Positions 1 through 4,587 of a stretch of DNA of 6,013 bases are shown in pieces. How positions within the stretch are numbered: position 1 is the first letter of the stretch; each line of letters opens with the position of its first letter. The notes beneath the pieces are model-generated. The model had not been told where the DNA came from and made no database searches. It saw only the letters and a list, made by a program, of their open reading frames with translations. The stretch is from Actinomycetales bacterium. Lineage in GTDB: Bacteria; Actinomycetota; Actinomycetes; Actinomycetales; Cellulomonadaceae. The translations under genes were made by a program, and so were the position numbers. The DNA lies in contig JAAYZM010000120.1 in NCBI GenBank assembly GCA_012514835.1, positions 1-6,013 on the forward strand, written 5' to 3'.

Positions 1-57
1 CGTTTGCATGAATGTCAAGCCTGACTGTACACAGCGCCAGCGAGAGTGCACAGAACG
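1..57 (-). promoter_or_regulatory. Left-edge intergenic stretch with a possible -35 hexamer for the next leftward gene
   Basis: This stretch follows the MFS stop codon on the minus strand and holds no gene. Read leftward it carries a perfect TTGACA hexamer at 18-13, followed by only 12 bases before the window ends, so any -10 element lies outside. The ten bases GAATGTCAAG at 10-19, which contain this hexamer, recur at 4376-4385 in the central divergent region. The promoter reading is an inference from one hexamer. Confidence 0.3.
25..53. repeat. Inverted repeat just past the MFS gene (possible terminator stem or operator)
   Basis: CTGTACAC at 25-32 pairs with GTGCACAG at 46-53 around a 13-base loop. 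In minus-strand RNA this is an 8-base-pair stem with one G-U pair, beginning 4 bases after the MFS stop. No run of U follows, so a standard intrinsic terminator is unlikely. The dyad sits directly upstream of the leftward TTGACA hexamer, so an operator for the next gene is equally possible. Confidence 0.3.
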
Positions 58-1275
58 TCACCGAACCGTGACCGAACCGCCCTCGCGCTCGCGGTACCGA
101 GCCCTCCCTGAGGACGCGAGGACCGTGAAGACGGCGGCTCCTGCGGCTGCCGCGGCGAACAGCACGGGGAACGCGGACTGCCCCGCCGCGAGCGAGCCCG
201 CCGCCGAGCCCACGGCGCCCCCGAGCATGAGCGAGATCGAGAAGAACGTCATGCCGAGCGCGCGCGACGCGACGGCCGCGTCCGCGACCCACGTCTGGAG
301 CGTCGTATGGGCGAGCGCCCACGCGACGCCCATGAGGCTCGCCGAGGCCAGGACCGTCCCCGCGCTCACCCCGAGCAGCAGGACGCCGAACGAGCCGACG
401 GCGATCACGCCCGCGACGGCGAGCAGCCGTGCCGGCGCGACGCGCGCGACGAAGAGCTTCATGCCCTGGGAGACGACGACGACGGCCACGCCGAAGGCCG
501 CCGTGACGAAGCCCGAGACGAACACCGACTCGCCCGTGAGCTGGAGCGCGACCGGCAAGAAGTTGAACACGCCGATCAGCAAGAAGCCCTCGAGCGCCGT
601 GAGCCCGTAGATCGCGAGCGCCCACCGGTTGCGACCGAGCGAGCGGAGCTGGGCGCGCACGCTCTCACCCGCGTGGTCGCCCGCGTGCGGCAAGCGCGCG
701 ATCGCGAGGACCATGAGCGCCGTGACGAGCCCGTAGACCGCGTAGGTCCAGCGCCACGAGACCCACTGGTCGAGCGTCGCGGCGAGCAGCGAACCGCCCG
801 CGAGGCCGAGCGCCGCCGCCGTCGCGAGGTTGGACATCGCGGCGGGACGGCGCAGCGGCGGGAGGGTGTCACCGAAGTACGTGAGCACCGCCGCGAAGGT
901 CGCCGCGAACGCTCCCCCCGAGGCCGTGCGCGCGATCACGAACGTGGTCATCGACGGTGCCGCGGCCGTCGCGATGTTCGCGAGCGCCGCGATCGAAGTC
1001 GAGACCGTGAGGACCCGCACGCGCCCCCAGCGCGTCGAGAGCGGACCCCACACGAGCTGGAGGAACGAGTACGCGAGGGCGTGCGCCGTGACGGACATGC
1101 CCGCCGCGACGACGGTCGCGTCGAATTCCTCCGCCACCACGGGCACGAGCGGCAGCACGATGGTCCGGTCGAGCGTGGACCAGAAGATGATGAACGGCAG
1201 CAGGAACCCCGGCGCGGCGGCCCTCGCGACGAGCCCCGGGGTGCGTCCGGCCGGTTCAGAGCCCTTGTTCGCCAC
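58..1275 (-). CDS. MFS transporter, 12-helix type
   Basis: This is a major facilitator superfamily membrane transporter of about 405 residues, the usual length. Numbering from the GTG at 1275, the first helix lies near residues 22-45. A motif A-like loop between helices 2 and 3 starts at Gly77 (GPLSTRWGRVR), with Thr where Asp is common. An Arg in helix 4 (IARTASGG, near 116) and an SWRW segment before helix 6 are typical. Later hydrophobic segments complete about 12 helices, with a polar loop near residues 196-217. The start is uncertain. GTG at 1275 has a close GAGGG and overlaps the upstream M24 gene by 20 bases. An in-frame GTG at 1311 would add 12 residues and a 56-base overlap, but has no visible ribosome site. 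As the last gene of the operon it probably imports or exports the pathway compound. Substrate and direction cannot be told. The fold call is firm. Confidence 0.9.
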   Translation of the reverse strand: MANKGSEPAGRTPGLVARAAAPGFLLPFIIFWSTLDRTIVLPLVPVVAEEFDATVVAAGMSVTAHALAYSFLQLVWGPLSTRWGRVRVLTVSTSIAALANIATAAAPSMTTFVIARTASGGAFAATFAAVLTYFGDTLPPLRRPAAMSNLATAAALGLAGGSLLAATLDQWVSWRWTYAVYGLVTALMVLAIARLPHAGDHAGESVRAQLRSLGRNRWALAIYGLTALEGFLLIGVFNFLPVALQLTGESVFVSGFVTAAFGVAVVVVSQGMKLFVARVAPARLLAVAGVIAVGSFGVLLLGVSAGTVLASASLMGVAWALAHTTLQTWVADAAVASRALGMTFFSISLMLGGAVGSAAGSLAAGQSAFPVLFAAAAAGAAVFTVLASSGRARYREREGGSVTVR

Positions 1276-2644
1276 GTCCCTCGGGGGTGTTGAGGTGCGA
1301 CTGGGAGTCACGGATGCCGGGCAGCGGGCCGTTCACCGTGAAGTACCGCCCACCGCCCGCCACGAGGAGGTCCTCCGCGGGGAACTTCGTGATGACCTCG
1401 CAGCCGTCCGCCGTGACCACGACCTCTTCCTCGATGCGCGCCGCACCCCAGCCGTCCGCCGCGGGCCAGTACGTCTCGAGCGCGAAGACCATGCCCTCCT
1501 CGAGCACCTCGGGGTGGTCGAGCGACGTGAGCCGCGAGAAGATCGGCTTCTCCCAGATCGACAGACCCACGCCGTGGCCGTACTGCAGCGCGAACGCCGC
1601 TTCCTCGTCGGGGAACCCGAACTCTTGCGCCTTGGGCCACAGCGTCACGATGTCCGCCGTCGTCGCCCCCGGCCGCACCGCGGCGATCGCGACGTCCATG
1701 TACTCGCGGGCGCGCTTGTAGGCGTCGACCTGCGCGCGGCTCGCGGAGCCCACCGCGAACGTCCGGTAGTAGCACGTCCGGTAGCCGTTGAACGAGTGCA
1801 GGATGTCGAAGAACGCCGGGTCGCCCGGGCGCACGGCGCGGTCGGAGTACACGTGCGGGTGCGGCGCGCACCGCTCGCCCGAGATCGCGTTGACGCCCTC
1901 GACGTACTCCGAGCCCTGGTCGTACAGCGCCTTCGAGACGAGGCCGACGCACTCGTTCTCGCGCACGCCGGGCCGCAAGAACTCGTAGAGCTGGTCGTAG
2001 GCCGCGTCGACCATCGAGGCGGCCGAGGTGAGCAGCGTGATCTCGTCGACCGTCTTGGTGCGGCGAGCCTCGAGGAAGACCTGCTGGCCGTCCACCACCT
2101 GGATACCCTCGGCCTGGAGCGCGAAGAGCACGGGCAGCTCGACGAGGTCCACCCCGAGCGGCTCGTTCGCGAGCCCGAACTTCTCGAGCTCGCGCTTGAC
2201 CTTGCGGGCCACCTCCTCGGCGATCCCGGCCGCGGGCGGGAACGCCCCGCGCAGCGTCGAGATCCCCGCGCGTGCGCCCGACTCCGCGCGCGGACGCACG
2301 GCGCCGTGGTGCGGGGCGTGCGGGTCCGCGTCGGCCTCCATGTGTGTCTCGTGGAGCCACGGGTTGAGCAGGTCGTGGTGCTTGGCGGCCGAGCCGAAGT
2401 CCCACACGATCGGGTCGGAGTGGCGCGTGACGAGGCAGAAGCGGATGAGCTTGTCCATCGCCCACGTGCCGATGTGCGTCGCGGACGCATAGCGGATGTT
2501 GCCGAAGTCGAAGGCGAGCAGTGCCCCGACGTCGGACAGCTCGAGCTGTGCCCGCAGCTTGGCGAGCCGCTCGTCGCGAAGGCGACCGAAGTCGACCCGC
2601 GCCTCCCAGTCCACGCCCATGTTTCCTCGGGTCGCGATGCTCAT
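1256..2644 (-). CDS. M24-family pita-bread protein (creatinase/Xaa-Pro peptidase-like) with altered active site
   Basis: The product has 462 residues: a creatinase-type N-terminal domain (about 20-190) and a C-terminal M24 domain (about 205-425). M24 members include Xaa-Pro dipeptidases, creatinase, ectoine hydrolase and the DMSP lyase DddP. By motif alignment the five metal ligands would be Asp280 (AFFDILHS), residue 291, His357 (YGHGVG), Glu390 (FALET) and Glu405 (RIEEEV). Residue 291, normally Asp in the GYxSDxTRT motif, is Cys here (GYRTCYYRTF). The second His of the usual HExP motif is Trp364 (WEKP). It may therefore not be an ordinary dinuclear peptidase, and a ring-opening hydrolase, amidinohydrolase or lyase is plausible. 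The ATG at 2644 is chosen because AGGAGG lies 5 bases upstream; an in-frame ATG at 2737 would overlap the SDR gene. It lies 43 bases after the SDR stop and is probably cytoplasmic, with no signal peptide. Family is firm, function open. Confidence 0.9.
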   Translation of the reverse strand: MSIATRGNMGVDWEARVDFGRLRDERLAKLRAQLELSDVGALLAFDFGNIRYASATHIGTWAMDKLIRFCLVTRHSDPIVWDFGSAAKHHDLLNPWLHETHMEADADPHAPHHGAVRPRAESGARAGISTLRGAFPPAAGIAEEVARKVKRELEKFGLANEPLGVDLVELPVLFALQAEGIQVVDGQQVFLEARRTKTVDEITLLTSAASMVDAAYDQLYEFLRPGVRENECVGLVSKALYDQGSEYVEGVNAISGERCAPHPHVYSDRAVRPGDPAFFDILHSFNGYRTCYYRTFAVGSASRAQVDAYKRAREYMDVAIAAVRPGATTADIVTLWPKAQEFGFPDEEAAFALQYGHGVGLSIWEKPIFSRLTSLDHPEVLEEGMVFALETYWPAADGWGAARIEEEVVVTADGCEVITKFPAEDLLVAGGGRYFTVNGPLPGIRDSQSHLNTPEGRGEQGL

Positions 2645-2649
2645 GCGGT

Positions 2650-2655
2650 CCTCCT
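2650..2655 (-). promoter_or_regulatory. Ribosome binding site of the M24 gene
   Basis: AGGAGG on the minus strand, 5 bases before the ATG at 2644. It decides the start against the longer reading from 2737, whose extra 31 residues are low-complexity and would overlap the end of the SDR gene. Confidence 0.8.
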
Positions 2656-2687
2656 CGTCCTCGACATGTCCGGTGTGCTCGCGCGGG

Positions 2688-3395
2688 TCAGGTGATGCGC
2701 CAGCCGCGGTCGACGAACAGGCTGTGCGCCGAGACACCGCGGTTGAAGAGCAAGAACTTGGTCGCGTCCACGACGTCCTCGACCGTCGCGAGCTGACCGC
2801 CCGGCGTGCGGTTCGTGTACAGGTCGAGCACGCCCTCAGGCTTCGAGGCCCAGAACGGCGAGTCGCCGATGATGCCCGGGTGCAGCGAGTTCACGCGGAT
2901 GGGCGCGAGCTCGAGCGCGAGGGTGTTCATGATGCCGTCGACGCCGCCGTTGATGGTCGAGACCGTGGTGGAGCCCGGGTAGGGAGCGTCCTTCGCGCGA
3001 CCGCCGAACAGCACGATGCCCGTGTCCACGGACGCCTCGAGGCGGTCCAGCAGAGCGTGCACCACCTCGGTGTAGCCCACGAGCTTGAGGATGATCAGGC
3101 GCCGGGCCCGCTCGATGTCGTACTCGCGGATCGTGTTCGCGTCACGCTCGATCGCACCGAGCACGAGACCGTCGAGCTGCGGCACGCCGGCCAGCGCCTC
3201 CGCGATGGTCTCCGGCTCGGAGATGTCCACCGCGATGCCGCTCGCGCGCTCGCCGAGCCGTGCGGCGACCTCGTCGGCCGTGGCCTGGCTGCGGCTCGTG
3301 ATGATGACGCGGTCGCCGCCCGCCACGAGGTCCTCGGCGAGCGCCAGGCCGATGCCCGACGAGCCGCCGACGATGAGAATGGTCCGGTCGCTCAC
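2688..3395 (-). CDS. Atypical SDR-fold protein lacking the catalytic triad
   Basis: The product is a 235-residue Rossmann-fold protein of the short-chain dehydrogenase/reductase family. The dinucleotide-binding turn is GGSSGIG (residues 10-16). Ser34-Arg35 after strand 2 suggests NADP preference, and Asp57 follows strand 3. The later LALELAPIRVNSLHPG stretch (160-174) is typical of classical SDRs. The catalytic residues are missing: the Ser position falls in LFGGRAK (Gly131/Gly132), and the YxxxK motif reads V145-S-T-I-N149, so Tyr is Val and Lys is Asn. NNAG is replaced by VLGA (78-81). I recall an SDR subgroup of unknown function, represented by Listeria Lin1944, with this loss, and this protein resembles it. 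Start: GTG at 3395 overlaps the bicupin stop (GTGA), with GGAGG 7 bases upstream. The 50 extra codons to 3545 lie inside the bicupin gene and are rejected. Reductase activity is doubtful; nucleotide binding or altered chemistry is possible. Confidence 0.9.
   Translation of the reverse strand: MSDRTILIVGGSSGIGLALAEDLVAGGDRVIITSRSQATADEVAARLGERASGIAVDISEPETIAEALAGVPQLDGLVLGAIERDANTIREYDIERARRLIILKLVGYTEVVHALLDRLEASVDTGIVLFGGRAKDAPYPGSTTVSTINGGVDGIMNTLALELAPIRVNSLHPGIIGDSPFWASKPEGVLDLYTNRTPGGQLATVEDVVDATKFLLFNRGVSAHSLFVDRGWRIT
3392..3395 (-). other. GTGA stop-start overlap coupling the bicupin and SDR genes
   Basis: The TGA of the bicupin (3394-3392) overlaps the GTG start of the SDR gene (3395-3393). 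GGAGG at 3407-3403, inside the last bicupin codons, lies 7 bases before the GTG. This arrangement usually gives translational coupling and similar amounts of the two proteins, hinting that they act together. Confidence 0.75.
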
Positions 3396-4285
3396 AGCTC
3401 TTCCTCCAGTCGTTCGGTCAGGTAGTCCCAGTCGCGCACGAAGCGGTAGGCGTGCCGGGGCGGCATCTGGGGGGCTTGGGTCTCGAGCCAGCGCACCTCG
3501 TCGCCCGTGGCCGCAAACGAGTGCACGCAGCCGACGGCGGCCCACGCGATGTCACCCGGCTGCAGGAGGAACTCCTCGCCGTCGAACGTCGCGAGCACCT
3601 CCCCGTCGGTGATGAGGTAGGCCTCCTCGAGCGGGTGGTCGTGCGGGCCGGCCTTGCCGTCCGGCTCGTACTGGACCATGAACATCGTCCCGAGAGTCGC
3701 GCCGAGGTCGGAGTCGACCATCATCTTCAGGGTGATGCCGCTGTAGACGAGCAGGGCCGTGCGCATGCTCGCCGAGACGGCGAGGAGCTCTTGGGACTGG
3801 CGGCCCGGCACCATGTGCTCGGCCGTGATGTTGCCGAAGGAGCGCGTGCGCGGGTCGCGCGTGTCGACCGTGATGGGCTCGCGCTGCGGCAGCTCCGGGA
3901 CGCGGTAGGTGTCCGAGCCGTACCGCTCGCGTGCGGGCGGGGTGAACAGGTCGGACCACTCGGCGACCTCGTCGCCCACGGCGCGCCACGCATGGGGCAC
4001 GCCGATCGGGATGACGCCGTAGTCCCCCGCGACGAGGTGCACCGTGGCCTCGGGCGTCGCGAGCACGACCTCCCCGCGCAGCACGTGGAAGCTCTCCTCG
4101 AACGAGTGCACGTGCGTGGCCGTCGAGCCGCCGGGCTCGAGGCGGGAGATCCCGAAGTCGGTGTGCGCCGCGCCGTCCTCCTCGCCCACGCCGCGCCAGC
4201 GCGTGAGGCCCACGGCACCCGGCGCGAGGGGGCCTGGGTCGCGATAGTCGGCCTCTGCGGCTCGTCGGACCACGAATCTCGCCAT
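3392..4285 (-). CDS. Bicupin metal-binding protein
   Basis: The product has 297 residues with two cupin barrels, both with nearly complete metal motifs. In the N-terminal barrel, HVHSFEE gives His58, His60 and Glu64. GDYGVIPIGVPH (87-98) gives His98, matching the consensus G(X)5PXG(X)2H. In the C-terminal barrel, HDHPLEE gives His215, His217 and Glu221, and GDIAWAAVGCVH (244-255) gives His255, with Ala for the motif Pro. Each barrel could hold one divalent metal such as Mn, Fe, Ni or Zn. Bicupins include ureidoglycine aminohydrolase, gentisate and quercetin dioxygenases and oxalate decarboxylase; I cannot choose among them, though ureidoglycine aminohydrolase-like chemistry would suit an amidohydrolase neighbour. 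ATG at 4285 is preceded by AGGAGG 8 bases upstream. It is the first gene of the leftward operon. No signal peptide or membrane segment is seen, so it is probably cytoplasmic. Confidence 0.9.
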   Translation of the reverse strand: MARFVVRRAAEADYRDPGPLAPGAVGLTRWRGVGEEDGAAHTDFGISRLEPGGSTATHVHSFEESFHVLRGEVVLATPEATVHLVAGDYGVIPIGVPHAWRAVGDEVAEWSDLFTPPARERYGSDTYRVPELPQREPITVDTRDPRTRSFGNITAEHMVPGRQSQELLAVSASMRTALLVYSGITLKMMVDSDLGATLGTMFMVQYEPDGKAGPHDHPLEEAYLITDGEVLATFDGEEFLLQPGDIAWAAVGCVHSFAATGDEVRWLETQAPQMPPRHAYRFVRDWDYLTERLEEEL

Positions 4286-4293
4286 GAGCGCTT

Positions 4294-4299
4294 CCTCCT
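4294..4299 (-). promoter_or_regulatory. Ribosome binding site of the bicupin gene
   Basis: AGGAGG on the minus strand, 8 bases before the ATG at 4285. It supports this start as the beginning of the leftward operon. Confidence 0.8.
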
Positions 4300-4326
4300 C
4301 GAACCCCTCACCAGCGTCGTTGCGGG

Positions 4327-4340
4327 TGAACAGGTGTTTA
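4327..4340. repeat. Imperfect palindrome upstream of the bicupin gene, candidate operator
   Basis: TGAACA-GG-TGTTTA is a dyad with 5 of 6 arm positions matching. It lies 42-55 bases upstream of the bicupin ATG and covers the weak leftward -10 candidate TAAACA (4340-4335). A repressor bound here would block that promoter. The operator role is inferred. Confidence 0.35.
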
Positions 4341-4361
4341 GCGGTACTGAACGTGAGTCAA
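4335..4361 (-). promoter_or_regulatory. Weak candidate promoter for the leftward operon
   Basis: On the minus strand TTGACT (4361-4356) and TAAACA (4340-4335) are separated by 15 bases, shorter than the ideal 17. A second -35-like hexamer, a perfect TTGACA, lies at 4384-4379 but has no good -10 at the right distance. Transcription would start near 4328, leaving a leader of about 40 bases. Confidence 0.3.
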
Positions 4362-4460
4362 GTCCACGGGGTCCCGAATGTCAAGACGGTCGCCGCCCTC
4401 CGCCGTCGGCCCTCGTGACCGTTCCGCGCGTACAACCTGATTGAACACAAAATAAGTGGG

Positions 4461-4475
4461 GCGAACCAGTTCCGC
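4461..4475. repeat. Short inverted repeat in the divergent region
   Basis: GAAC (4463-4466) and GTTC (4469-4472) flank a 2-base centre. Pairing extends by GC/GC on the outside (4461-4462 with 4474-4475) if base 4473 is bulged. The GAAC core is shared with the palindrome at 4327-4340, so the same protein might recognise both. This is weak evidence on its own. Confidence 0.25.
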
Positions 4476-4498
4476 TCACCCGCCGCGTGGTCCATGCT

Positions 4499-4515
4499 GG
4501 TCACTGAGGTGATCC
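4499..4515. repeat. Imperfect dyad upstream of the amidohydrolase gene
   Basis: TCAC (4501-4504) and GTGA (4509-4512) flank TGAG. Outer GG (4499-4500) and CC (4514-4515) also pair if base 4513 is bulged. It lies about 75-90 bases before the amidohydrolase start, where an activator or repressor site would be expected. It may be chance. Confidence 0.25.
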
Positions 4516-4548
4516 GGCCGATCTTCACCCCCTGAGTGTTCCGGCCGA
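4513..4548. repeat. 9-base direct repeat upstream of the amidohydrolase gene
   Basis: TCCGGCCGA occurs at 4513-4521 and again at 4540-4548, 27 bases apart start to start. Each copy contains the palindrome CGGCCG, and the first is flanked by GATC on both sides. The pair lies 40-75 bases before the ATG and could be tandem operator sites; GC-rich background makes chance recurrence easier. Confidence 0.35.
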
Positions 4549-4573
4549 CGGTACACATCCTGACCTGCTGATC

Positions 4574-4580
4574 AAAGGAG
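4574..4580 (+). promoter_or_regulatory. Ribosome binding site of the amidohydrolase gene
   Basis: AAAGGAG lies 7 bases before the ATG at 4588. Another ATG at 4581 directly abuts this site and opens a different frame, so 4588 is the real start. Confidence 0.85.
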
Positions 4581-4587
4581 ATGAGCG

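Larger units (their letters stand above)
4286..4587. promoter_or_regulatory. Divergent control region between the bicupin operon and the amidohydrolase gene
   Basis: These 302 bases separate two divergent transcripts and must hold the promoters for both. It contains ribosome binding sites at each end, the only AT-rich patch of the window (about 4441-4456), several short dyads and a 9-base direct repeat. I see no convincing protein: a 66-codon minus-strand frame at 4558-4358 has no ribosome site and no recognisable motif. No clear -35/-10 pair for the rightward gene can be assigned by eye. Confidence 0.65.

Noticed and set aside
307..1293. Plus-strand open frame of 328 codons opposite the MFS gene
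   Set aside because: Its composition is almost only Arg, Glu, Asp, Ala and His, typical of an antisense frame in GC-rich DNA, and it has no recognisable fold.
830..2695. Very long plus-strand open frame (621 codons) opposite the MFS and M24 genes
   Set aside because: It is an antisense shadow: the translation is rich in Arg, Val, Glu and His repeats with no domain, it runs across two well-supported minus-strand genes, and it has no ribosome site.
1256..4285. DMSP lyase pathway, since both M24 (DddP) and cupin folds occur among DMSP lyases
   Set aside because: The catalytic Asp position of DddP is Cys291 here, and DMSP-lyase cupins are single-barrel proteins, unlike this bicupin. An amidohydrolase neighbour also has no role in that pathway.
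4386..4422. Inverted repeat ACGGTC / GACCGT
   Set aside because: Arms of six bases with 25 bases between them are easily found by chance in GC-rich DNA, and pairing does not extend either way.
4358..4558. 66-codon minus-strand frame in the divergent region
   Set aside because: It has no ribosome binding site, no motif and lies where promoters must be. Conservation in relatives would be needed to revive it.
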